NCBI GenBank assembly: GCA_946184025.1
Contig: CAMHEA010000002.1
Location: 1-44,306 of the forward strand
Reading direction: 5' to 3'
Length of the DNA stretch: 44,306 nt
Origin: an uncultured Prevotella sp.
GTDB lineage: Bacteria; Bacteroidota; Bacteroidia; Bacteroidales; Bacteroidaceae
The notes beneath the pieces are model-generated. The model did no database searches. It saw nothing but the letters and a program-made list of their open reading frames with translations, and had not been told where the DNA came from. Within the stretch, counting starts at the first letter, position 1; each line of letters begins with the position of its first letter. A program made the position numbers and the translations under genes. Below, in pieces: positions 25,919 through 35,314 of the stretch.

Positions 25919-26767
25919 ATGAATATCATTAAAGACCAGTCATTCGGGGGCGAGCGCCCTCTGTTTGGCATTCAAGATACACGCCTGGAGAACGTGACGA
26001 TCACGGAAGGCGAATCGGGAATTAAGTGTTGCCGCCATGTCGAGGCCGACGGTTGCCGCTTCATCGGCAAGTATCCGTGGTGGCATGTGGACGGCAGTGT
26101 CATCACTAATTGTTATTTCGAAGTGGGTTCGCGGTCGGCCATCTGGTATTCGAACGACATGACGATGCGCGACACCGTCATTGACGCACCCAAGCTGTTC
26201 CGCGAGATGAAGAACCTCACCTTGGAGAATGTCACCATCAACGATGCCGACGAGACGTTTTGGAACATTGACGGCCTCACCGTTCGCAATGTGCGGCTCC
26301 ACGAGGGCACCTATCCCTTCATGTATTGCAAGAACGTGTATGTGGACGGCTTGGAGAGCGACTCGAAATATGTGTTCCAGTATTGCAAGGACGTGGAGAT
26401 CCACCACGCGAAGATTGTGACGAAAGACTCTTTCTGGGAGTGTGAGAACGTGACCATCTATGACTCCACCATCGACGGGGAGTATCTGGCCTGGCATTCA
26501 AAGAACGTACGCCTTGTGCGCTGCCACATTGCGGGTGAGCAGCCCCTTTGCTATGCCGAGGGACTGGTGCTCGAAGACTGTACGTTCGATGCTGCCTGCG
26601 ACCGCGCTTTCGAGGACAGCGACGTGCAGGCAACCATCCGCGGCAGCATCACGGAGATTAAGAACCCGCGCACGGGACGTATCACGGCCGATGCCATCGG
26701 GCGTGTCACCTACGACGAATTTGCCAAGCAGCCGCACGACTGCGTGATAGAAACCAGAGAAGCATAA
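25919..26767 (+). CDS. DUF3737-like right-handed beta-helix protein
   Basis: Repeating EN/V..TI...F motifs (LENVTITEGE, MRDTVIDAPK, LENVTINDAD, VRNVRLHEGT); start MNIIKDQSFGGERPLFG. Confidence 0.8.
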   Translation: MNIIKDQSFGGERPLFGIQDTRLENVTITEGESGIKCCRHVEADGCRFIGKYPWWHVDGSVITNCYFEVGSRSAIWYSNDMTMRDTVIDAPKLFREMKNLTLENVTINDADETFWNIDGLTVRNVRLHEGTYPFMYCKNVYVDGLESDSKYVFQYCKDVEIHHAKIVTKDSFWECENVTIYDSTIDGEYLAWHSKNVRLVRCHIAGEQPLCYAEGLVLEDCTFDAACDRAFEDSDVQATIRGSITEIKNPRTGRITADAIGRVTYDEFAKQPHDCVIETREA

Positions 26768-26777
26768 GGAAAGAGCT

Positions 26778-27980
26778 ATGGGAAAATATCATTTCGATGA
26801 ACCCGTTGACCGTCGTGGCACGGGGTGCTACAAGTGGGACGAGGCCGAGGAAGAGGGTGTCATCCCCATGTGGGTGGCCGACATGGATTTCCGGGTGGCT
26901 CCGCCCATCATCGAGGCGTTGCGCCGGCGCGTGGACCATGGCGTGTTTGGCTATACGATGGTGCCCGACAGTTACTACGAAGCCGTGCAGAACTGGTTTG
27001 CACGGCGGCACGGATGGCGCATCGACAAGGACTGGATTTTGTATACTTCGGGCGTGGTGCCTGCCGTTTCGTGTGCCCTCAAGGCTCTGACCCTGCCCGG
27101 TGAGAAGGTGCTGGTGCAGACTCCGGTCTACAACTGTTTCTTCTCTTGCATCAAGAACAACGGCTGTGAGGTGGCCGAGAATCCGCTGCGGCGCGAAGGC
27201 AACAGCTATGTCGTTGACTTTGACGACTTTGAACGGAAGTGTGCCGACGAGAAAACGACCGTCTTCCTGCTTTGCAACCCGCACAATCCGGCCGGACGCG
27301 TGTGGACCAAGGAGGAGTTACAGCGGATGAATGACATCTGCCTGCGCCACGGCGTGCGTGTGGTGAGTGACGAAATCCACTGCGAACTCATCATGCCCGG
27401 ACATACGTTCACGCCCTTTGCGGCTGTCAGCGAGGCCTGTCTGGACAACAGCGTGGTACTGAACTCACCCTCGAAGGCGTTCAACATCGCTGGTTTGCAG
27501 ATTGCCAACATCATCTGTAAGAACCCCACCTGGCGGCGACGCATCAACCGTGCCGTTAATATCAATGAGGTGTGCGACGTGAATCCCTTCGGTCCCATAG
27601 CCTTGGAGGCGGCTTACAACAGCGGAGAGGCCTGGCTGGAGGAGCTCAATGCCTATCTGTGGGACAACTATCAGGAGGTGAAAGCGTTCTTTGCGGAGTA
27701 TTTTCCGCGCATGGAGGTGCTGCGGCTGGAGGGAACCTATCTGGTGTGGATAGACATCACGGCCGTGGAACTGACTTCTGACGAGGCCACGGAGCTGCTC
27801 CTGAAGGAAGGAAAGGTGATGGTGAACAGCGGAACGATGTATGGGCGGCGTGCCGGGCAAGGCTACCTGCGGCTGAACATCGCCTGTCCGCGGTCGCAAC
27901 TGCGCGAGGCACTGAACCGCATGGGGCGTGTGCTGAGTGCCTATCTGCCCGACGACAGCGAACACGGATGCCCCATGTGA
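26778..27980 (+). CDS. MalY/PatB family pyridoxal-phosphate aminotransferase (cystathionine beta-lyase-like)
   Basis: VIPMWVADMDFRVAPPIIEALRRRVDHGVFGYT; LLCNPHNPAGRVW; VVSDEIHCELIMPG; SPSKAFNIAGLQ. Confidence 0.93.
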   Translation: MGKYHFDEPVDRRGTGCYKWDEAEEEGVIPMWVADMDFRVAPPIIEALRRRVDHGVFGYTMVPDSYYEAVQNWFARRHGWRIDKDWILYTSGVVPAVSCALKALTLPGEKVLVQTPVYNCFFSCIKNNGCEVAENPLRREGNSYVVDFDDFERKCADEKTTVFLLCNPHNPAGRVWTKEELQRMNDICLRHGVRVVSDEIHCELIMPGHTFTPFAAVSEACLDNSVVLNSPSKAFNIAGLQIANIICKNPTWRRRINRAVNINEVCDVNPFGPIALEAAYNSGEAWLEELNAYLWDNYQEVKAFFAEYFPRMEVLRLEGTYLVWIDITAVELTSDEATELLLKEGKVMVNSGTMYGRRAGQGYLRLNIACPRSQLREALNRMGRVLSAYLPDDSEHGCPM

Positions 27981-28000
27981 TGCTGTATCTTGCAAGAGAA

Positions 28001-28047
28001 AATGACCGTCTGTGCCCCTCTTTGTGGTGCAGTCGGTCATTTTTTTG
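28001..28047 (+). terminator. Rho-independent terminator
   Basis: AATGACCGtCTG...CAGtCGGTCATTTTTTT. Confidence 0.8.
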
Positions 28048-28069
28048 TACAAAAGTGAATGCACTGTAG

Positions 28070-28098
28070 TTGTGAATCCATATTTTTTTGTATTTTTG
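28070..28098 (+). promoter_or_regulatory. Promoter of the GH16 gene
   Basis: TTG (28070-28072), 18-nt spacer, TATTTTTG (28091-28098). Confidence 0.6.
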
Positions 28099-28130
28099 CA
28101 GGCGAAAATAACTATTACCTAACTTAAGTC

Positions 28131-31100
28131 ATGAATATGAAACGATTATCAACAAGATTTGTTGCGGTACTTTTCGTTTCCATGTCTACACTCAGTGCGA
28201 TGGCACAGTATGCCGATGAGAGTTGGACGGAAGTGTGGCGCGATGACTTCAATGGTACGGAGCTCAACGCAGACAACTGGAACATTGAGCAAAACAGCAG
28301 CGGCGGTGGCAACAACGAGTTGCAGTATTATGGTCCCGAAGGGGTCAGCGTGAGTGGGGGAAACCTGATTCTCACGGCATCGCGAACCCCCAACGGAGGC
28401 AGGCAGATTACTTCCGGCCGCATCAATTCCAGAGGCAAGATCTTTTTCACCCATGGTAAGCTTGAGGCCAGCATCCTCTTGCCTAATACAGCCAATGGTC
28501 TCTGGCCGGCTTTCTGGATGCTTGGTGAGAACATTGGTACCCATCCGTGGCCGCAATGTGGCGAGGTGGATGTCTTGGAGATGGGTAATCAGAACGGATT
28601 TAACGGTCGGCAGGACAAGTATTTCAATGGAGCCTGCCACTGGGGATACTATGTTAACGGCGGCTATCCGAACTATGCGCATGCTACGGATGAATATGGC
28701 AGCTTGCAGGATGGCAACTACCATACCTTTACCTTGGTCTGGACGGAAGAGAAGGTGAGCATGTATGTGGACCGTAGTAAGGGTGGTATCCATGCAACGC
28801 CTTACTATGAAATGGGAATCAATGGTATTACCACTGATCAGGATCCTGGTTACTACTTCCATAAGAACTTCCACATCCTTTTCAACTTGGCCGTAGGAGG
28901 TATGTTTCCGGGGATTTATGACCCTAATGGCATAACGGCTCCGATGCCTGCGCAGATGAAAGTGGACTGGGTGCGCATCTGTCAGCCGGAAGAGGATGAT
29001 GCTTATACCTTCAAAGTGGCGGACGAAGACGGCGACACCGATGAGATCGGTTCTGATCCGGACACGGATCCCGGCCAGTTCGGTACGCGTGCGCTGGACG
29101 ATAACAATCAGTTTTCTTTTGATCCGACAAAAGGTACAGACTATGTGCTTATCAGTACAAGTACAGGTGTGACGGATATGCTCCGCGACCGGACGCTGAA
29201 GAACTACAATGTGGACGAAACGAAGCATTTTCTGTGGATCTGGAGTGAAACCTATGTATATAATGCCTCTACGGGTGTGAACTCCTTCGGTTTCCAGGAA
29301 GGATATTCTTCCTTCAAGGTGGGAACCGTAGGATGGTCGGGCATGGGCTTTGCCTCTGCCAAAAATTCTGGAGGTAAAGACCTTTCCATGATAGACGACA
29401 GCTACATTCTCCACTTTGCCATGAAGGGGAACGACCTGTTGGAACACCGTTCGCATACGATTACCATCGGAAACGTCTCGTTTGTCATTGGAAAACCGGA
29501 TGGTAATTCCGTGGTCTTGGGCGACTACCCAAGGGATAACAGATGGTATTACTTCGATATTCCTGTGAAGTGGTTGAAGACTTTGACCACGGGCGACCTC
29601 TTTACCAATGCCGCTCAATACGAGGGCAACGTGGTGGCATTCGGTAGTGGAGGCGTTGCCGGCACGCCATTGAAATTCGACAATATTTTTTTCTATAAGA
29701 GTACGACCCCGATTCCCGACATTCCGACAACTGACGCATACACTCAGTTGGGCAACTATGGCTCCGAGGCACTTAGGGGGGGGACAAGTACGTTTGATTT
29801 CGAGAACGGAAAGAACTATGTTCCCATTATGGTCAGCGACCAAGTGAAAGCACGCATGGCCGAAAACATCCGCGCTGACTATAATGTGGACGGAATCAAT
29901 CAGGCTTTGTATATCTGGGATGGTGCCAATGCTACCTATTCGGAAGTCAATACGGCAGGCCTGCAGAATTCTTTCGGCTACAACGAGGGGTATTACAGCT
30001 ATGTGGTGCTTGAAAAGGGCTGGTCTGGCATGGGCGTGAAGTTCGAAACGGCTCGCGACCTGTCGATGCTTGACGACACTTATTGGCTCCATTTCGCCAT
30101 GAAGGGAAACGATTATCTCAAGCATGTGGGACAGACGGTGACCATCGGCAATGTGAAGTTTATGATCGGCAATGCCAGTGGTGGCATTCCAAGCCTTGGC
30201 GATTACAAGCGTGACGGTCAGTGGTATGCCTTCGATATACCCGTGAAGGCTCTCAAACTGATGGCCGACCCGCTTTTCGATAATGAGACGGCCTTTAATG
30301 GTAACATCCTTACGCTCTCGTCTGGCACAAAGCAGGGCAATGAACTGCAATTCGACAATGTGTTCTTCTATCAGAACGACACGATGAATCCGAATGCCGG
30401 TGCCGATACGGACACGAAACTGGGTAAGTATGTCACTGCGGCCATGAGTGGTGGAAGCTCAACTTTCAACATAGCAGACGGAGACAACTATGTGTTGATT
30501 GATGTCGGTGCCGGCGAAAAGGCGTTGATGAACGGGAAAATACGCGCCGACTACACTGGTAAGCCTGCACTGAACATCTGGATGACGGACTACGAAACAC
30601 CTCCTCAGCCCACTTTCGCTGAGGCAGCAGCCACGACAGCTGTCAATTCCTTTGGTCTGGCCGAAGCATACCATTCCTTCCGCTTGCTGGGTAAGGGTTG
30701 GGGAAATGTGGCCTATCAGTTTACGGGTGATAAAGTGGACTTGTCGATGCTGGACGAAGTAGATGCAGACGGCCACGAGTATTATCTCCACTTTGCGATG
30801 AGGGCAGAAGACTATCTGACTCATGTTGACTATACGCTGACCATAGGCGGAGATGCTAAGATTTCCATAGGAAAGAATGGTGCGGCGGGCATTCTTACCG
30901 ACTTCCGAAGAAATGGAGAGTGGTATAACTTTGATATTCCTGTATCGAAACTCAAAGAAGTGGCCACTTCGGGCAACCTGCTGAACAACGGCGGAGGTGC
31001 AGCTGAGTATGGCGGCGACTTCATCGTCTTTGATGCGGGAGCACGCCAAGGCAATGAACTGCAATTCGACAATGTGTTCTTCTATCGGAATCTGAACCCG

Positions 31101-33113
31101 AAAGAGTCGGGCGAAGACCCCAATCCTGAGGATCCTGTTGTCGACGAGACTGCTCCGGTCGTGCCTACGGTGACGCTGAACAATGCATCAGTGACGGAAA
31201 CGTCGGCCCGTATGAGCCTGACGGCAACTGATGACAGCAACGGAACGATTACCTATACTATATATATAAATAATGTAGAGGCCGGAACGGTCAGCGGTAA
31301 GAGCGGAACGACGGTGCAATACGACCTGGCGGAGCTCACGGCAGGCACCACCTATGCCATCACTGCTACGGCAACGGATGCCAGTGGAAACACATCGGCC
31401 AAGTCGGAAGCCGTCAACGTGACCACGCTATCGTCCGATGTCACAGCACCGGCAACGCCGCAACTCGTCGGCAGCGTGTCGGCGACAGCCAGCACGGCCG
31501 CCATTATCGTGACGACGACCGATAACAGCGGTGGCACCATCACCTACAATGCTGTCATCCGCAACAAGACGACCAACGAACAGGTTGCAACGCCCACCGC
31601 ATCGGCCACCAGCGGACAGAATGCTACGCTCAACGTAAGTGCTCTCTCGGCTCTGACCACCTACACCTACGCCATTACCGCCACTGATGCCAGCGGAAAC
31701 ACTTCCGGAACGCTTACCGGTGAGTTTACGACGGCAGAGGCAATTCAAGGAGGCGAAACGGAGTTCGGACTGAAGTACACTTATGAAATTACCCAAAATG
31801 GTACTGATGTCACCATCAATTTTGTATGTACGAATCCCAATGAATTCGTAGGTCTTGTCGGAGCATGGCTGTGGGACGAGACAAATGGCTTCAAAGAAGT
31901 GGGAGTGATGCCACAAACGCTGACGGGCTATGATTATGGTACAACGTTGAAGTTCCGCGCTAAGTGGATAGATCAAGTCAATGGGAATAATATATCGGAC
32001 TATGTCTATTACACGATTAAGGAGCAGGGAACCCTTGTTGACGAAGGAGCAGATGCAAATGGGGTGCATAAGCTCAGCGGTACATGGGACAATGACGCTT
32101 TCAAGGAGATTGATGCGCAGGTGAAGGCTACTGCCTACGATGTGACAGCATTGAACCTTGCAACGTGGAACATTACTCGTGGCGACTTGCAGAATCCGAA
32201 TGCGCTCTTTGTGGGAACGGCTGCACAGATGGCAACGATGGCCGAAGTCAATGCCATCTATAAGGATGGAACGAACTATGTGGCCAACACGGGCGGCCTA
32301 GTCTTCCTTGACAGCAACGGCAGCAAGACCAAGGACTACAGCCTCAATACCTCCGTGAAACCGTTGGTGGGTAAGGTTTCCTATCAGAACCGCAATGTTT
32401 CGGCACGCACCTGGGCTACGCAGATTCTGCCGTTCACCACGATGCTCGTCGGCAATAAGCCTGAGGCATATACGTTGAACGCACAGACCGAGAACGACGG
32501 AACGTTGACGCTGACTTTCCAGCGCGTGGCTGAAACGGCGGAGGGACTTACCCTGCAAGCCGATGTGCCCTATCTGCTGTGGTTCGACACACCGCCAAGC
32601 AGTTATGAGCCTGTAAATATCGGTGATGTGGCTACGATGAACTTCGTTCCAGCACCTTCCGGCACTGAAGGATTCAGTCTGACGGGAACCTATCAGACCA
32701 TACACACTACGGCAGATGCCAAGATTTATGTGATACCCGGAGGCGAGACAAACAAGGAGACGTTCCAGATCAGGCTCTCGTCGAATGGACGTGTGCTGCC
32801 GTTCCGCACTTACTTTACACCACAGGGGGCTGTGCCGTCCAAGATTAACATCTTCATAGACGAGGAACCGGCCGTGGTTCCGACACAGCCGACCGACGAT
32901 GAACCTTCCATTGGCCCTGGACAGCCAGACGACGAGCCTGTTGCTGATGGCATCCGTGGCCTCAGCGACGAACAGTTGGAGTCGCTCCTGCCCGTCTATA
33001 GCATCGACGGACGCAAGGTGAGCACCGATAACAGTCGTCAGGCACTCATCCAGCTCCCCGACGGCATCTATATCATCAATGGAAAGAAAGTAGTCATCAG
33101 AAACCAGCAGTAG
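28131..33113 (+). CDS. Multimodular GH16 beta-glucanase-like protein: GH16, three tandem unassigned modules, two FN3-like domains, C-terminal sorting-like domain
   Basis: GH16 motif GEVDVLEMG and NGLWPAFWMLGEN; tandem modules from about 29078, 29746, 30420; FN3-like APVVPTVTLNNASVTETSARMSLTATDDSNGTITY; C-term LLPVYSIDGRKVSTDN...GIYIINGKKVVIRNQQ. Confidence 0.88.
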   Translation: MNMKRLSTRFVAVLFVSMSTLSAMAQYADESWTEVWRDDFNGTELNADNWNIEQNSSGGGNNELQYYGPEGVSVSGGNLILTASRTPNGGRQITSGRINSRGKIFFTHGKLEASILLPNTANGLWPAFWMLGENIGTHPWPQCGEVDVLEMGNQNGFNGRQDKYFNGACHWGYYVNGGYPNYAHATDEYGSLQDGNYHTFTLVWTEEKVSMYVDRSKGGIHATPYYEMGINGITTDQDPGYYFHKNFHILFNLAVGGMFPGIYDPNGITAPMPAQMKVDWVRICQPEEDDAYTFKVADEDGDTDEIGSDPDTDPGQFGTRALDDNNQFSFDPTKGTDYVLISTSTGVTDMLRDRTLKNYNVDETKHFLWIWSETYVYNASTGVNSFGFQEGYSSFKVGTVGWSGMGFASAKNSGGKDLSMIDDSYILHFAMKGNDLLEHRSHTITIGNVSFVIGKPDGNSVVLGDYPRDNRWYYFDIPVKWLKTLTTGDLFTNAAQYEGNVVAFGSGGVAGTPLKFDNIFFYKSTTPIPDIPTTDAYTQLGNYGSEALRGGTSTFDFENGKNYVPIMVSDQVKARMAENIRADYNVDGINQALYIWDGANATYSEVNTAGLQNSFGYNEGYYSYVVLEKGWSGMGVKFETARDLSMLDDTYWLHFAMKGNDYLKHVGQTVTIGNVKFMIGNASGGIPSLGDYKRDGQWYAFDIPVKALKLMADPLFDNETAFNGNILTLSSGTKQGNELQFDNVFFYQNDTMNPNAGADTDTKLGKYVTAAMSGGSSTFNIADGDNYVLIDVGAGEKALMNGKIRADYTGKPALNIWMTDYETPPQPTFAEAAATTAVNSFGLAEAYHSFRLLGKGWGNVAYQFTGDKVDLSMLDEVDADGHEYYLHFAMRAEDYLTHVDYTLTIGGDAKISIGKNGAAGILTDFRRNGEWYNFDIPVSKLKEVATSGNLLNNGGGAAEYGGDFIVFDAGARQGNELQFDNVFFYRNLNPKESGEDPNPEDPVVDETAPVVPTVTLNNASVTETSARMSLTATDDSNGTITYTIYINNVEAGTVSGKSGTTVQYDLAELTAGTTYAITATATDASGNTSAKSEAVNVTTLSSDVTAPATPQLVGSVSATASTAAIIVTTTDNSGGTITYNAVIRNKTTNEQVATPTASATSGQNATLNVSALSALTTYTYAITATDASGNTSGTLTGEFTTAEAIQGGETEFGLKYTYEITQNGTDVTINFVCTNPNEFVGLVGAWLWDETNGFKEVGVMPQTLTGYDYGTTLKFRAKWIDQVNGNNISDYVYYTIKEQGTLVDEGADANGVHKLSGTWDNDAFKEIDAQVKATAYDVTALNLATWNITRGDLQNPNALFVGTAAQMATMAEVNAIYKDGTNYVANTGGLVFLDSNGSKTKDYSLNTSVKPLVGKVSYQNRNVSARTWATQILPFTTMLVGNKPEAYTLNAQTENDGTLTLTFQRVAETAEGLTLQADVPYLLWFDTPPSSYEPVNIGDVATMNFVPAPSGTEGFSLTGTYQTIHTTADAKIYVIPGGETNKETFQIRLSSNGRVLPFRTYFTPQGAVPSKINIFIDEEPAVVPTQPTDDEPSIGPGQPDDEPVADGIRGLSDEQLESLLPVYSIDGRKVSTDNSRQALIQLPDGIYIINGKKVVIRNQQ

Positions 33114-33115
33114 AA

Positions 33116-33349
33116 ATGAAAAAGAACAAAGCAAATAGCGTGGCCGGCATGAAGCTGGCCTACGAACGGCCGGAGACCGAACTGGTGACGATGGCTACAG
33201 AGTGCATGCAGACACCAGGCGGATTCATCAGTGAATCGGAGTATGACGGCGACGGAGCTGCCAAAGAAGTGGTCTTTAACGACTACGAGAAAGAAACTGA
33301 AGAAACCGCGGTAGAATACTGGCAGAGCTATTCCCCGTGGGAAGACTGA
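33116..33349 (+). CDS. Small acidic hypothetical protein (YERPETEL motif)
   Basis: 77 aa, starts 2 nt after the GH16 stop, followed by a terminator. Confidence 0.6.
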   Translation: MKKNKANSVAGMKLAYERPETELVTMATECMQTPGGFISESEYDGDGAAKEVVFNDYEKETEETAVEYWQSYSPWED

Positions 33350-33363
33350 CACCATATATCCTG

Positions 33364-33403
33364 CAAAAACAGCTGCTTTTTATCCAAAGGCAGCTGTTTT
33401 TTA
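33364..33403 (+). terminator. Rho-independent terminator
   Basis: AAAACAGCTGCttttTATCCaaagGCAGCTGTTTTTTATT. Confidence 0.85.
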
Positions 33404-33686
33404 TTTGCGTGTTGTCGTTTCTCCTTGCAGGACAATTCTTTACGTCCTTTCAGCCTTCTTCGGCTGGCAATGAAGAGAGCGGTTTCCCGAGTTTACATAG
33501 AGGCATTTCTCAGCATGTTTTTCGCACGAAAAAGATGGAAATGTGCAAAAACGCTTGCGCTAAATCAAGCATTTTGCACAAAAAAGAGGTTTTTGTGCTT
33601 AATAAATGTTAAACAAAAGGCATAAATAATGAATATGTAGCGCAATACCTATACCTTTGCAGCCGATTTCATATAGGTATTTTAAA

Positions 33687-35246
33687 ATGGATAAACGTTT
33701 TTTAAGTTGTGCGGCTGTACTGCTGCTGACAGCATCAACAGCCTTCGCAGGTGGTATTCTTACTAATACCAACCAAAGTATTGACTTTCTTCGCAATCCG
33801 GCGCGCGACGGTGCCATCGGTCTCGATGGCGTTTACAGCAACCCCGCAGGTGTCGTTTTCCTGCCCGAGGGACTGCATCTGGCCTTCAACTGGCAATATG
33901 CGCACCAGACGCGAACCATTACCTCTACCAATCCGGTTTTTGCCTTGGGGCGCAAAAACGGCGGAAACAACGTGAAGACTTTTGAAGGTGTGGCCGATGC
34001 GCCCATCATTCCCTCTTTGCAGGCAGCTTATAACAAGGGCGACTGGAGCATCCAGTTCAACTTTTCGGTACCCGGCGGTGGCGGCAAGTGTGAGTTTGCC
34101 GACGGCTTGGGATCGTTTGAGAGCGTCGTCGGAGGCATTGCCCATCAGTTGGGGGGCCTCGACCAGATTGCAGCAGCCCTCGGACAGCCTGCGCCCGGTG
34201 TGTCGGGCTACGACATGGACGGCTATATGCAGGGGCGGCAGTATTACTTCGGTTTCCAGCTTGGTGCCGCTTATAAGATCAACAAGAATCTTTCGGTCTA
34301 CGGTGGTCTGCGCCTGCTCTACGGCGATGCTGTCTATAAGGCCAAGATTAGCAATATCCAAGTGAAGACGGCCAACGGCTATATGAACTTTGGCAGTTTC
34401 TTGCAGTCGGCAACGGCTATGGTCGACGGCGGAATGATGGCAGTTAATGACAAACTGGCGAAAGTCAATGCCGGTATTGCACAGTATGAAGCTGCCGGTG
34501 TGCCGGCTCCGGCCGACCTGACGGCCGCCAAGGCGCAGCTCGAAGCCTCACGCAGCACGTTGCAGGGTACCGGCGATAGCATGAACGCCTTGCAGAAATA
34601 CTCCGAGGGAGTCAACTTGCTGTGCAATCAGACGGGTCTCGGCATTGCCCCTGTCCTTGGCATCGACTATCGTTTCGGCCGTTTCAACCTGGCAGCGAAG
34701 TACGAATTCAAGACCCCGATGCACATGAAGAACGAATCTACGCTCAATGAGGCCAGCGAGATTCCCGCCGTCAACAAGTACCGTGACGGAGAGAAGGTGT
34801 CGGAGGATGCGCCTGCCCAGCTGGCCATTGGTGCCCAGTGGGAGATTTCCGATGCTGTGCGCCTGAATCTGGGCTACCATCACTTCTATGACAAGAACGT
34901 GACGTGGTATAACAACAGCCAGGATCTGCTCGACGGTGGCACCAACGAGTATCTCGCAGGTGCCGAGTGGGACATTACCGACAAACTGACGGTGTCGGGC
35001 GGCGGTCAGCTGACACGCTATCAGCTTACCGATGCCTACATGAACGACATGTCTTTCGTCGTGAACTCCTACAGCTTGGGGCTGGGATTCAAATATCAGG
35101 TGTCAGACCATGTGAAAGTGAGTGCCGCCTATTTCCAGACCAACTACGAGAACTACGATCGTGTCACCTCGGAGGAGCCCCGCGTGAGCGACACCTTCAC
35201 CCGTACCAACAAGGTGTTGGGCGTAGGCGTAGAGATCAACCTGTAA
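33687..35246 (+). CDS. OmpP1/FadL/TodX-family outer membrane transporter
   Basis: Signal peptide; GGILTNTNQSIDFLRNPARDGAIGLDGVYSNPAGVVFLPEGLHLAFN; barrel; start after promoter TATACCTTTG. Confidence 0.88.
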   Translation: MDKRFLSCAAVLLLTASTAFAGGILTNTNQSIDFLRNPARDGAIGLDGVYSNPAGVVFLPEGLHLAFNWQYAHQTRTITSTNPVFALGRKNGGNNVKTFEGVADAPIIPSLQAAYNKGDWSIQFNFSVPGGGGKCEFADGLGSFESVVGGIAHQLGGLDQIAAALGQPAPGVSGYDMDGYMQGRQYYFGFQLGAAYKINKNLSVYGGLRLLYGDAVYKAKISNIQVKTANGYMNFGSFLQSATAMVDGGMMAVNDKLAKVNAGIAQYEAAGVPAPADLTAAKAQLEASRSTLQGTGDSMNALQKYSEGVNLLCNQTGLGIAPVLGIDYRFGRFNLAAKYEFKTPMHMKNESTLNEASEIPAVNKYRDGEKVSEDAPAQLAIGAQWEISDAVRLNLGYHHFYDKNVTWYNNSQDLLDGGTNEYLAGAEWDITDKLTVSGGGQLTRYQLTDAYMNDMSFVVNSYSLGLGFKYQVSDHVKVSAAYFQTNYENYDRVTSEEPRVSDTFTRTNKVLGVGVEINL

Positions 35247-35268
35247 GAAAGAGACTATATTAGTTCAT

Positions 35269-35311
35269 CAGCCCATCGGCAAGTCCTGTTTATCGGCTTG
35301 CCGGTGGGCTG
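35269..35311. terminator. Bidirectional hairpin between convergent genes
   Basis: CAGCCCAtCGGCAAG-tcctgtttatcgg-CTTGCCGgTGGGCTG, 15-bp stem. Confidence 0.7.
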
Positions 35312-35314
35312 TTG

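Noticed and set aside
28149-30350. 733-aa minus-strand ORF inside the GH16 gene
   Set aside because: Antisense to a convincingly annotated enzyme with signal peptide and catalytic motif; translation lacks recognisable domains.
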